Source: Desulfobulbus propionicus (GTDB lineage Bacteria; Desulfobacterota; Dissulfuribacteria; Dissulfuribacterales; DYOW01). From it: a DNA stretch of 34,097 nt. Position 1 is the stretch's first letter; each line of letters begins with the position of its first letter. Under the pieces are notes generated by a model. The model was not told the origin of the DNA. It ran no database searches and was given only the letters and a program-made list of their open reading frames with translations. Position numbers and translations under genes: made by a program. The stretch is taken from contig DYOW01000002.1 of assembly GCA_020720325.1 (NCBI GenBank), forward strand, positions 1 through 34,097, written 5' to 3'. Positions 26,151-34,097 of this stretch are shown in pieces.

Positions 26151-26861
26151 ATGGACACTAAGAACCTTGAATATTTTTTTACTGAAAACTATTCAGCAAT
26201 CATCATAGGAAATCTTATGCATGGGGCGCTCCATAACCTGAACGGCCCTTTGCAGACACTTACCATGCAATCTGATTTAAATAGGCTTGATTATGAAAGA
26301 TTTATTAGGGATTCAGTTGCGTTAACCGATGAATTCAGAGAAAAATACCAAAAAAAATGTGGTAATTTTGAAAAAGAATTAAATAAGTTAAAGGAAATAA
26401 CAGGGAATATTGCTCAGAAAATGGGTGATAAAGATAAAAAACCAGTTATTCTTGCTTATCTTATAAAAAATGCCATAGATTTCTGGAAGGCGGATTTATT
26501 TTTTAAGCATCAGATAAAAGTCAATCTAAATCTCCCTGCAAAAGATTTATATGTTCTGGTTTATGAATACATGCTCACAGAACTTATTGACGCCTTTTTT
26601 TTCCTTAATATTGAGACGCTTAAAAAGGCAAAGGAAAAAGGAAATCATGAGCTAATCATTAATATTGAACTTGCTCTTGACAAGGACAATCCTGAGATGA
26701 AAATTTTAACTATTTCAAATAATTGTGAAAATATAGAAATCGAGGAATTTCCGGCTGTCATAAACCTTAACAGTATTTCAGGCTTTATTATTAATAATTT
26801 TGCAGAAAAATTGAATATGAAGCTGGAAATTTTTGAAAAATCTTTGAAAATTACAATGTGA
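26151..26861 (+). CDS. Small histidine-kinase-like protein (DHp H-box, degenerate ATPase domain)
   Basis: 236 residues, soluble. The start has a very strong ribosome binding site (AGGAGGG, four bases before ATG). Residues 24-35 read HGALHNLNGPLQ, in which His28 heads an H-x-L-x-x-P-L H-box like that of HisKA domains. A helical hairpin (about 40-100) could complete a four-helix phosphotransfer bundle. The C-terminal ~130 residues lie where a HATPase would be, but the N-box (ELIDAFFFLN in place of NLLxNA) and the DxGxG boxes are missing. ATP hydrolysis is therefore unlikely. The layout recalls phosphotransferases such as Spo0B or ChpT. No input or membrane domain is present. Function is inference. 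Confidence 0.6.
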   Translation: MDTKNLEYFFTENYSAIIIGNLMHGALHNLNGPLQTLTMQSDLNRLDYERFIRDSVALTDEFREKYQKKCGNFEKELNKLKEITGNIAQKMGDKDKKPVILAYLIKNAIDFWKADLFFKHQIKVNLNLPAKDLYVLVYEYMLTELIDAFFFLNIETLKKAKEKGNHELIINIELALDKDNPEMKILTISNNCENIEIEEFPAVINLNSISGFIINNFAEKLNMKLEIFEKSLKITM

Positions 26862-26870
26862 TAAAAAATT

Positions 26871-29800
26871 TTAAGCTTTTTCCAATGTTTTTATTATTGC
26901 AAGCAGTTTGTCAATTTTTACAGGTTTTGAGAGAAAATCATCCATTCCTGCCTGTTTGCACCGGTCAATATTATCTGATATCACATCAGCGGTAAGGGCA
27001 ACAATAACCGGTTGATTAGCGGCGCTTATTTCTTTTCTGATTTTTTTTGTTGCTTCTATGCCGTCCATATCAGGCATCTGTATATCCATAATCACCAGAT
27101 TATAGTTTTTCTCCCTGATCATATTAAATGCCTCAATGCCGTTTTGGGCAAGGTCAGCGCTGTATCCGGATTTCTCAAGGAGAATCATCATTAATTTCTG
27201 GTTGATGATATTGTCTTCAACAATAAGAATATTGATTTGTTTATTTTTTTGTTGATAATCCAATTTTGTTTCTTCCTGTTTTTCAGGAGAATATATAGAA
27301 AGAATATTAAATAACCTTTTGACTGAAACTGGTCTGACAATTATTTTGTGTGGTTTTATGGTTTCTTCTGCTTTTTTATATAAATGAAGGGGTATTATCA
27401 AAATAATTGAGGCATTTGAGAATTTCCTTTTAATTTCTGATGTGTAAAATATTTTTTCACGGTTGATTTCAGAAAAAGAAAAGATAAAAAAGTCAATGTG
27501 TTCATTAAGCTCTGCATCTTTTAACGTGTCATATTGACTGGATTTTAAACCCCATAAATCAAAATATGGTTTCAGGCAATCATAGAGCATTGTATCTTTT
27601 GATATAAAAACACAATTCTTGTCCTTAAGGGCAGGGTTTTCATTTAAATAAGGTAAAGAATTCCTTAAATTTTTCTTTAACTCAATATTAAAAAAGAATT
27701 TTGTCCCTTTTCCCTCAATGCTTTCAAAAAAAATGTTCCCTTTCATCAATGTGATTAATTTTTTGGTTATAACAAGCCCCATGCCGGTTCCGCCGAATCT
27801 TCTTGTGATTGACTGGTCTCCCTGACTAAAAGGTTTGAATAGATTGTTTATATTTTCTCTGGAGATGCCTATGCCGGTGTCTTCAATAATAAATTTGATA
27901 TGGATGGTGTCTCCTTCACTTAACATTGGCTCAAGTCTTATTGCAATATAGCCTTTTAATGTAAATTTTATTGCATTTCCTATTAAATTAATTAATATTT
28001 GCTTTAATTTGGCCTCATCCCCTATTACATAACCTGAAATTATTGGGTCTATAAAATGATAAAATTCAATATTTTTTTCCATTGCAACAGAAGAAAAGGA
28101 TGCCAGGACTTCTTCCACAGTATTTCTTATATCAAAGGATTTTTCCTCAAGTTTTGTCTTATATGCTTCAATTTTGGTAAAATCAAGGATATCATTAATT
28201 ATTGAAAGGAGATTTTCTCCGCTTATTTTTATGTTTTTTAGATATTCATTTTGTTCGCTGGTTAGAGAGGTGTCATTTAAGAGGTTGGAAAAACCAATTA
28301 TAGAATTTAAGGGGGTTCTTATTTCATGGCTCATCATGGCAAGGAAATCACTTTTCGCCCGGTTTGCCCTTTCAGCCTCTACTTTTGCCTTTAATATCCT
28401 TTGATTGTCCTTAAAGGTGGAAAAATAAGAACCAAGATTTGTCGCCAGATTATTAAAGAGATTTCTTACCTTGTCATCCCAGAAGAGCATGTCATTTTTT
28501 TCAAGGCACAAAAGCGCCCATAGTTTTCCATAGACATTAACAGGAAGTATAAGACACGAGCTTTTTGTTATATCATAAAGCAAACACGCGTCCCCATGAT
28601 GGAAAAACAAGGGATTTACGATTAATTCTTTATTCTGATATATAAAGTTATATCTTGATTTTAACAGGACTGTAGAAAGATTTTCCGGGAAAAAATTTTC
28701 TGTCTTTTGCGCATTATTATACCAGTAATACGAAAGCTTAAAGGATTCCACATCATTAATATTGATGTTTTCATACAAAGCCATGCGTGAAAATTCGATG
28801 GTCTCGCCAAGAATATTAAAAATTTTCTCAATGGTTACATCCACGTTTGAGTGAGACAATAAAAATTGCAAAACGCTTGACACAACATTGCTTATCTGAA
28901 GATATGATTGTTCCGAAGATATATCCTGGATGATTAACCATATCTCTTCATTATCGCCGGATTTTTTTAATATGCCTGAATAAGAAATATATTTTACGCT
29001 ATTTTTCAGGGCTATTTTAAGGTTAAAAGGGCCAAAAGAATTAATATTTTTTTTAGGATTTATAATATTAAAAATAAAAGAACAATCTATAAGCTCATTC
29101 AAAAAAATTTGTTTGTTTTGGATATCGCCGTAATTTAGACTAAATAAATCAATAAATTGCTTGTTTCCATCAACCAGCATATTATTCCTGAAATAACCCA
29201 TGCCAAGGGGAAGAAGCATAAAAAGAGTTTTAAGCTTATTTTCGCTTTCCTCCAATTGTCTCTGGAAATTTTTTCTCTGGGTGACATCCTCAAATATTCC
29301 AAGAAATTTTATAAGGTTATTATTGGAATCATAAATTGGAGACACGGAGACATCTATCCATATCTCCTTATTATTGTCAAATCTTGAAAATTCTCCTTTC
29401 CATGCCCTTTTTTCCCTGACTTCTTTCCATATTTTTGAGGTAAAATTTTTGGTGTTCTGATGAAAAACGGATAAAGGCTGACCTATTAATTGCTCCAGAG
29501 GAACATTTAATAATTTTTCCGCAACCAGATTGGCATATGACACTACGCTATGCTCATCAAAAAGAATAATGCCGTGCTGATTTTGATTTAACGCATAGTT
29601 AAGCTCGCTTATTTTGAATTCTTGTTCTTTAAGGGAGGTGATATCAGTAATAATGCCTACTATGCCTGAAATTTCATTATTTTTATCCCTTAATAAGGAT
29701 TTGTTAAGCATTATAAAATTAGATTTATCAGCTTTTTTTACTTCAGTAACGTATTCCTGAACGTCGAGGCTTTCTAATAAATCCCTGTCCTGCTGTTCAT

Positions 29801-30134
29801 AGAATTTTGCAGTATCATGGGAGAAAATCTCATAAAGTGAACTTCCTACTATTTTTTCATTTGGTAATTCCAGAAATTTTTCAAAAGCAGAGTTACAGTA
29901 GGTGTATATTAACTCCTTGTTTTTGATGTAAACAGGATTTTTAATCACATCGAATAATTGGAGGAGACAATGTAGGGTTTCTTCAATTGTGCCGCAGGTA
30001 TTATTTATTTCATCTATAAAGCTTAGAATATTTTTGCCGGAGACATCTGTATTATTCTGGCATTTTTTTATAAGGTTTTCTCTTAGTGAAGATAGTCCTG
30101 CCAATATATTTCTTATTTTTTTAATATTTTCCAT
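26871..30134 (-). CDS. Hybrid sensor histidine kinase (PAS-PAS-PAS-GAF-HisKA-HATPase-pseudoREC-REC)
   Basis: 1087 residues without a membrane segment, so a cytoplasmic sensor. In order: three PAS domains (about 58-170, 175-290, 300-410), a GAF domain (415-571), and HisKA with [10 protein letters not shown] and phospho-acceptor His603. An intact HATPase follows (700-815: N-box [25 protein letters not shown]). A domain shaped like a receiver but lacking its acidic residues lies at about 838-945, and a true receiver at 966-1087 has Asp1017 in [10 protein letters not shown]. It follows dtd by 29 bases on the same strand, with no ribosome binding site of note. No separate response regulator is adjacent, so the output must lie elsewhere. 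A diffusible or redox cue for PAS/GAF is likely but unproven. Confidence 0.92.
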   Translation of the reverse strand: MENIKKIRNILAGLSSLRENLIKKCQNNTDVSGKNILSFIDEINNTCGTIEETLHCLLQLFDVIKNPVYIKNKELIYTYCNSAFEKFLELPNEKIVGSSLYEIFSHDTAKFYEQQDRDLLESLDVQEYVTEVKKADKSNFIMLNKSLLRDKNNEISGIVGIITDITSLKEQEFKISELNYALNQNQHGIILFDEHSVVSYANLVAEKLLNVPLEQLIGQPLSVFHQNTKNFTSKIWKEVREKRAWKGEFSRFDNNKEIWIDVSVSPIYDSNNNLIKFLGIFEDVTQRKNFQRQLEESENKLKTLFMLLPLGMGYFRNNMLVDGNKQFIDLFSLNYGDIQNKQIFLNELIDCSFIFNIINPKKNINSFGPFNLKIALKNSVKYISYSGILKKSGDNEEIWLIIQDISSEQSYLQISNVVSSVLQFLLSHSNVDVTIEKIFNILGETIEFSRMALYENININDVESFKLSYYWYNNAQKTENFFPENLSTVLLKSRYNFIYQNKELIVNPLFFHHGDACLLYDITKSSCLILPVNVYGKLWALLCLEKNDMLFWDDKVRNLFNNLATNLGSYFSTFKDNQRILKAKVEAERANRAKSDFLAMMSHEIRTPLNSIIGFSNLLNDTSLTSEQNEYLKNIKISGENLLSIINDILDFTKIEAYKTKLEEKSFDIRNTVEEVLASFSSVAMEKNIEFYHFIDPIISGYVIGDEAKLKQILINLIGNAIKFTLKGYIAIRLEPMLSEGDTIHIKFIIEDTGIGISRENINNLFKPFSQGDQSITRRFGGTGMGLVITKKLITLMKGNIFFESIEGKGTKFFFNIELKKNLRNSLPYLNENPALKDKNCVFISKDTMLYDCLKPYFDLWGLKSSQYDTLKDAELNEHIDFFIFSFSEINREKIFYTSEIKRKFSNASIILIIPLHLYKKAEETIKPHKIIVRPVSVKRLFNILSIYSPEKQEETKLDYQQKNKQINILIVEDNIINQKLMMILLEKSGYSADLAQNGIEAFNMIREKNYNLVIMDIQMPDMDGIEATKKIRKEISAANQPVIVALTADVISDNIDRCKQAGMDDFLSKPVKIDKLLAIIKTLEKA

Positions 30135-30163
30135 AAGTTAGAGCCAAAAAATTAGATTTAATC

Positions 30164-30613
30164 TTAAAATTTTTTCCTGCTGTCAATAAGAATGGTCACA
30201 GGCCCGTCATTAATAAGGCTAACCTTCATATCAGCCTGAAAAATGCCGGTCTTAACTGAAATTCCTTTTAAGGATATGCCTTTTATCACATCTTCATAAA
30301 GTTTTTTTCCAAGCGCAGGGTCAGCGGCGGAAATAAACGAAGGTCGTCTTCCTTTTCTGCTGTCAGCGCAAAGCGTAAACTGTGACACAACAAGAAGCTC
30401 ACCTTTAATATCTTCCACTGAAAGATTCATTTTGCCTTCATTATCCTCAAAAATACGAAGGTTCACACACTTATCAATGATATAATTTACATCGTCAATT
30501 TTGTCGCCTTTCTCAACCCCAAGAAAGATTAAGCCGCCCTTTTTTATTGATGATATAATTTCATCATTTACTTTTATTGAAGCCTCGGATACCCTCTGGA
30601 AAACTGCTCTCAT
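30164..30613 (-). CDS. dtd: D-aminoacyl-tRNA deacylase
   Basis: Proofreading enzyme that removes D-amino acids (and Gly from tRNA-Ala) from mischarged tRNAs. It has 149 residues starting MRAVFQRVSEASI, the universal DTD start. Motifs are SQFTLCADSRKGRRPSF and the Gly-cisPro loop GPVTILIDS. The frame is open to 30649, but that extension would place the start upstream of the conserved N-terminus and of the predicted promoter, so the ATG at 30613 is chosen. The transcript appears nearly leaderless. Confidence 0.95.
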   Translation of the reverse strand: MRAVFQRVSEASIKVNDEIISSIKKGGLIFLGVEKGDKIDDVNYIIDKCVNLRIFEDNEGKMNLSVEDIKGELLVVSQFTLCADSRKGRRPSFISAADPALGKKLYEDVIKGISLKGISVKTGIFQADMKVSLINDGPVTILIDSRKKF

Positions 30614-30620
30614 AATAGTG

Positions 30621-30649
30621 TATAATATATCAAAATGGATAATTTGCAA
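30621..30649. promoter_or_regulatory. Bidirectional promoter for dtd and trmN with overlapping -10 elements
   Basis: Plus strand TATAAT (30621-30626) and minus strand TATTAT (30627-30622) overlap almost fully. The minus-strand -35 is TTGCAA (30649-30644), 16 bases away. The plus-strand -35 is weak (CTGGAA near 30596-30601, 19 bases away). Starts predicted seven bases downstream fall at about 30615 and 30633, two bases before each ATG, so both mRNAs would be nearly leaderless. Confidence 0.6.
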
Positions 30650-31312
30650 TTAACAAGAATAAAAACAATTGATGCAAGTATTTATCAGCCAATAAAAGGA
30701 TATAAATTCTCGCTGGATTCCCTTATACTTACAGATTTTGTAAGATTAAGGCGCGGTGATGTTGTGGTGGATATGGGAGCGGGATGCGGGGTGATTTCCG
30801 TTATCCTTGCCAAACGACACTCTGAGATTAATGTCTATGCCATTGAAATACAGGAGGAAATGGCTGAAATAGCCAGAAAAAATATAGAATTAACCGGGCT
30901 TTCTGAAAACATAAAAATTATATGCTGTGATTTCAGGTGCAGAATCAAGGATCTTCCAGCCGGCTCTGTTGACCATATTGTTAGTAATCCGCCCTACAGA
31001 AATGCAAAAAAAGGTCTTTTATGCCATGATGATATGGAGCTTATTGCAAGACACGAGGTATGCATGGAGCTTGAGGAGCTTATTAGCGCCGCAAAAACCC
31101 TTTTAAGATCTGGAGGAAGGCTTAGCATTGTTTATCCGTCTGATTTGGCTGCCAGATTGATATATCTTATGAAAAACGCCAGAATTGAGCCGAAAAGAAT
31201 GCAGCTTGTGCATCCGAGAAAGGACTCAAAGGCAAGAATAGTGATGATTGAGGGTTGCAAAGACGCAGGCGAGGAGCTTATTATTCTGCCGCCTATTTTT
31301 GCAAATGAGTAA
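30635..31312 (+). CDS. trmN: tRNA1(Val) (adenine(37)-N6)-methyltransferase-like
   Basis: 225-residue SAM-dependent methyltransferase. The start YQPIKGYKFSLDSLILTDF matches the TrmN6/YfiC pattern QxxxGYRFSxDxxLL. SAM loop VVDMGAGCGVISVIL follows, and the N6-adenine methylation motif SNPPYR has Asn118 to Tyr121. It is divergent from dtd with only 21 bases between start codons, and no Shine-Dalgarno sequence is present, in line with a leaderless mRNA. The exact tRNA target is by family only. Confidence 0.88.
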   Translation: MDNLQLTRIKTIDASIYQPIKGYKFSLDSLILTDFVRLRRGDVVVDMGAGCGVISVILAKRHSEINVYAIEIQEEMAEIARKNIELTGLSENIKIICCDFRCRIKDLPAGSVDHIVSNPPYRNAKKGLLCHDDMELIARHEVCMELEELISAAKTLLRSGGRLSIVYPSDLAARLIYLMKNARIEPKRMQLVHPRKDSKARIVMIEGCKDAGEELIILPPIFANE

Positions 31313-31342
31313 TTTTTTTAATAGTCGCAAAATAAAAAAATT
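31311..31342. terminator. AT-only hairpin between convergent trmN and kup
   Basis: Perfect ten-base arms AATTTTTTTA (31311-31320) and TAAAAAAATT (31333-31342) flank a 12-base loop in the 35-base gap between two convergent stop codons. The arms give a T-run on either strand, so a weak bidirectional terminator is possible, but the stem has no GC pair. Confidence 0.35.
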
Positions 31343-31347
31343 TCGTA

Positions 31348-33198
31348 TCACATCTCCACTCTTGTCACCACGCCATGCAGCTTGCCCGGGGGAAGTTTAT
31401 AAAATTGCACAAAATTAGGAGTTGTCTTTTTAATAAGTGAAAAAATACTCCATATAATATTTTTAGTGACAATATCTTCAACTCCGTAAAAGATTATCTT
31501 TTCCCTTATGTGGTTTTCCATTAATATCTTTTCTATGTCAACCAGCTCCATGTATCCAAGTTTCACTTCAAGGGCGTCAAGACCGGGGCCAAGACCTGTT
31601 TTCATCTGACTTTCAAGACCTGTGGGGTCATCTGTCACATTAATTGACACAAAAATATTTCTTTCATAAACAATATGGCTTGCAAGCATGGTATGCACAA
31701 CATATGGAGGAATAACCTTGCTGTCCCTGGTAAAGAATAGGGCTGTTCCGGGAATTAATTTGCCTTTATTATAAAGCTGAATATAGCCATATAAAAACTC
31801 TGAAAATTTTAGGGGTCTTAACGCCTGATATATCCTTTTGTGTCCGCCTTTCCAGATAAGTATTATTAAAAACGGAAATGCCGCAAGCGCCAGTGACCAG
31901 TAGCCGCCATGGGGAATCTTTGTCATACAGGCAAAGAAAAATGTCAAATTTATCAAAAATATGATAAAAGCAACTGGCGTTAATTTCCATCTTGCAGTTC
32001 TTGGAAATATATTTATCAACATAAAACCCGTGACAGACATTGTTCCTGTCACCGCAAGACCATAAGCTGCGGCAAGGTTTTCAGATTTCTGGAAAAAAAT
32101 CATGACCAAAATTACCGCACAAAATAAAAACCAGTTCACAAAACCAATGTATATCTGGGATTTAAGGTGGGTTGAAGTGTAGTCAACCTTCATAAGAGGC
32201 ATTATTCTGGTGGTTATTGCCTGATAAAAAATGGAAAAAACACCGCTTATCATTGCCTGTGACGCAATAATTGTTGTCATAACTGTAATAATCAAAAAAG
32301 GAATAAATCCAAACTTTGTAAAGGAATGCACCATACTGAAAAGATAATTTTCAGCGTCAGGATTTCTCAGGGCAAATGCGCCCTGACCAAGATAATTAAG
32401 GCTTAATGCCACAAGGGCAAAATACCATGCCCTGACAATGGGTTTCCTGCCTATATGCCCCATATCTGCGTATAATGCCTCGACTCCCGTAATAGAAAGA
32501 ACAACCTCAGAAAGCACAATAAAGCCTGAAAGACCATTTTCATGTAAAAATTTCATGGCATAATAAGGATTAAGCGCATTTAATACCACAGGAGTTAAAA
32601 AAATTGAAATTAATCCTGATATAGCAAGGCAAATAAACCAGACTGCCACTACAGGACCAAAAAATCCCGCAACCTTTTCAGTGCCCCTGGACTGGAAAAA
32701 GAAAAGAAAAAAAGCTATTATTATAGCCCCAATAATAATATGACTCTGCTGGAAACCCTCCATGCCAGGAATAACCCTTATGCCTTCAAGGGCGGAAAGA
32801 ATGCTGATGGCTGGAGTTATAACGCCATCACCCAACATAAGGGATATGCCAAGATAGGAAGCAAAAACCACAACTGTGGCAAGTCTTCCTTTTTGCAAAA
32901 GACTCACAAGGATTTCTTTTAATACAATTGTCCCGCCCTCGCCTTTTCTGGTAAGGCTCATTACAAGCATGGTATAGCCAATGGTTACAACAATTATTAA
33001 TGACCAGAAAACAAGGGAAAGAATTCCTATGACATTTTCAACTGTGGGTTTGGTGATTGCAAAACAGATTGTAAGGGTATAGATAGGGCTTGTTCCAATG
33101 TCGCCAAAAACAAGACCCATCGCCTTTATTACAGCTTTCCATGAATCCGCGGGGTTTTTAGGCTGCTCAATTTCAGGAGAGTTGTTATCTGTTGACAT
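31348..33198 (-). CDS. kup: KUP-family low-affinity potassium transporter
   Basis: 616 residues with about twelve membrane segments, then a cytoplasmic C-terminal domain. Signatures are LVFGDIGTSPIYTL near the start, RKGEGGTIVLKEI, LGDGVITPAISILSALEG and AYGLAVTGTMSVTGFML. It imports K+ with protons. Length is close to E. coli Kup. The start is 13 bases after the dciA-like stop and shows no Shine-Dalgarno match, which suggests weak or coupled translation. Confidence 0.96.
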   Translation of the reverse strand: MSTDNNSPEIEQPKNPADSWKAVIKAMGLVFGDIGTSPIYTLTICFAITKPTVENVIGILSLVFWSLIIVVTIGYTMLVMSLTRKGEGGTIVLKEILVSLLQKGRLATVVVFASYLGISLMLGDGVITPAISILSALEGIRVIPGMEGFQQSHIIIGAIIIAFFLFFFQSRGTEKVAGFFGPVVAVWFICLAISGLISIFLTPVVLNALNPYYAMKFLHENGLSGFIVLSEVVLSITGVEALYADMGHIGRKPIVRAWYFALVALSLNYLGQGAFALRNPDAENYLFSMVHSFTKFGFIPFLIITVMTTIIASQAMISGVFSIFYQAITTRIMPLMKVDYTSTHLKSQIYIGFVNWFLFCAVILVMIFFQKSENLAAAYGLAVTGTMSVTGFMLINIFPRTARWKLTPVAFIIFLINLTFFFACMTKIPHGGYWSLALAAFPFLIILIWKGGHKRIYQALRPLKFSEFLYGYIQLYNKGKLIPGTALFFTRDSKVIPPYVVHTMLASHIVYERNIFVSINVTDDPTGLESQMKTGLGPGLDALEVKLGYMELVDIEKILMENHIREKIIFYGVEDIVTKNIIWSIFSLIKKTTPNFVQFYKLPPGKLHGVVTRVEM

Positions 33199-33211
33199 GA
33201 AAAAATTATTA

Positions 33212-33652
33212 TTAATTAATTCTTTTAATTGATATTTTGTAAAAAGACAAAAAAGCCTCTCTTATTCCGGATTCCTGTATTTCAGTTATCATCTTAATAA
33301 TTTCCGGATTTAATGGAGGAGTTGTGGAATCGTCATTAATATTTTCTTTTGTCGTTTGTTTGATAATTCCAAGCTGAAATCTTATATCCTTTATCTTGCT
33401 TTTTTCTGATAGAAATCTGTTTATCTTATCAATCAGATGAAGTTTTTGGAAGGAAAGCTCCTGCATCCAGATATTGTCTTCAACCAAAAGAAAAAGAATA
33501 TCATTATCAGATATCCTGGCAGGCTGGACATTATTTGACAATGGTTCAGGGAATATTTCATTCCATTTCTGCCATATTTTTGTTCTTTCCCATTTTTTAC
33601 TCCAACCGTTTTCCTCCGCTACATGAGAAAGGATTTCAGTTAAATTTTCCAT
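33212..33652 (-). CDS. DciA-like (DUF721) protein
   Basis: 146 residues. The N-terminal half fits the DUF721/DciA pattern: WQKWNEIFPEPLSNNVQPAR, then LFLLVEDNIWMQELSFQK with the conserved Trp, and IKDIRFQLG. DciA proteins help load the replicative helicase DnaB in bacteria lacking DnaC. The C-terminal ~50 residues are not conserved in my memory of the family. It is first in a two-gene unit with kup and may be read from a leaderless mRNA (promoter listed separately). Confidence 0.75.
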   Translation of the reverse strand: MENLTEILSHVAEENGWSKKWERTKIWQKWNEIFPEPLSNNVQPARISDNDILFLLVEDNIWMQELSFQKLHLIDKINRFLSEKSKIKDIRFQLGIIKQTTKENINDDSTTPPLNPEIIKMITEIQESGIREAFLSFYKISIKRIN

Positions 33653-33658
33653 TATTTG

Positions 33659-33686
33659 AATATAACAAATTCAAATAAAAAAACAA
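33659..33686 (-). promoter_or_regulatory. Putative promoter for the dciA-like gene, leaderless
   Basis: Minus strand TTGTTT (33686-33681) and TATATT (33664-33659) are 16 bases apart. Seven bases downstream of the -10 is the A of the ATG (33652). No ribosome binding site lies upstream of this start, which fits a leaderless transcript. Confidence 0.5.
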
Positions 33687-33837
33687 GATAAACTAACACG
33701 CAGGGGTTTTTATAAATCAGATAGAAAAATATGATTTTAGACTATGGTTTTATAAAAAAATTGTCTTAAAATATAAATAAATTGCTTTGCGCTTTCGGTG
33801 ATTAGGTCTTTAAGTTTCAAAAAAGGAGATAATTTTT

Positions 33838-34097
33838 ATGCTTTCACATTTTTCAAGAATATGCCCTTTTTGCAAGGAGAGAATAAAACAAGAGGCTATT
33901 TTATGCAGATTTTGCGGGCAAAAGTCAGAGCCTGGTTCCAAAAAAAATATTAATTATCCAATATGGATAATGGCAGGACTAATGGGAGTTTTTGCAGGCT
34001 CTATGTTTGCCCTGTTTCTCGGATACTATCAGGAAAGACTAAGATGGCTGGAAAATCAAAGAAACACAGATTATTTTATCCCAAATGAAGAAGAAAA
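33838..34097 (+). CDS. Zinc-ribbon protein with one membrane segment, 3' end outside window
   Basis: An ATG at 33838, with AAAAGGAG upstream as a good ribosome binding site, opens a frame of 86 codons that continues past the window edge. Residues 9-26 contain two CxxC knuckles (CPFCK and CRFCG), a short zinc ribbon at the N-terminus. Residues about 40-65 (PIWIMAGLMGVFAGSMFALF) form one membrane segment, followed by a charged stretch. The layout is seen in many small membrane-associated zinc-ribbon proteins of unknown role. It is divergent from the dciA-like gene, with 185 bases between. Confidence 0.75.
   Translation, partial: MLSHFSRICPFCKERIKQEAILCRFCGQKSEPGSKKNINYPIWIMAGLMGVFAGSMFALFLGYYQERLRWLENQRNTDYFIPNEEE

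Noticed and set aside
1-34097. CRISPR arrays, tRNA or rRNA genes, insertion sequences with terminal repeats
   Set aside because: No regularly spaced repeats, no tRNA-like cloverleaf and no transposase frame were seen. Only the partial tyrosine recombinase suggests mobility.

Overview
The window is AT-rich (low GC by eye) and reads as chromosomal DNA of a Gram-negative-type anaerobe. The MurE half of the murE-murF gene carries the DNPR motif for meso-diaminopimelate. A cbiL-cbiD-cbiET block points to the anaerobic cobalamin route. A 598-residue protein resembling the DUF6178 family, which I know mainly from Desulfobacterota (former Deltaproteobacteria), suggests that group or a relative. No rRNA or tRNA gene was seen, so the assignment is an inference.

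Layout. (1) 1-887: the 5' part of a tyrosine recombinase gene runs off the left edge, followed by an AT-rich gap with one degenerate palindromic intergenic repeat. (2) 888-19525: a long minus-strand division and cell wall (dcw) operon. In transcription order it is mraZ, rsmH, ftsL, ftsI-like, murE-murF fusion, mraY, murD, murG, murC, murB, ftsQ, ftsA, ftsZ, then asnB and a GT4 glycosyltransferase. Genes overlap or are separated by at most about 25 bases. (3) 19526-20163: an intergenic region with a divergent promoter pair, MraZ-type AAAGTGG boxes and a long AT-rich leader. (4) 20164-24224, plus strand: cbiL, cbiD, cbiET, a Fur-family regulator and trmL. (5) 24247-26861: a divergent pair of a DUF6178-like gene and a small DHp-type histidine-kinase-like protein. 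(6) 26871-33652: dtd plus a 1087-residue hybrid sensor kinase on the minus strand, trmN on the plus strand, then dciA-like and kup on the minus strand. (7) From 33838: the start of a zinc-ribbon membrane protein cut by the right edge.

The most striking observation is in the division operon. The FtsI-position protein is full length and keeps the family's flanking landmarks, but all three penicillin-binding transpeptidase motifs are gone: SxxK is replaced by PVIL, SxN by LSH and KTG by KPI. The usual partner gene ftsW is also missing from its normal place between murD and murG, which overlap directly. Everything else needed from UDP-MurNAc to lipid II, and FtsL-FtsQ-FtsA-FtsZ, looks intact. The locus therefore appears to keep a catalytically dead septal PBP with a PASTA tail as a structural or regulatory divisome part, with septal transpeptidation (and FtsW-type polymerisation) supplied from elsewhere or absent.

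Other points of interest are a bidirectional leaderless promoter shared by dtd and trmN, the MurE-MurF fusion, an asnB gene coupled to ftsZ that could act on the cell wall, and the DUF6178/DHp pair.
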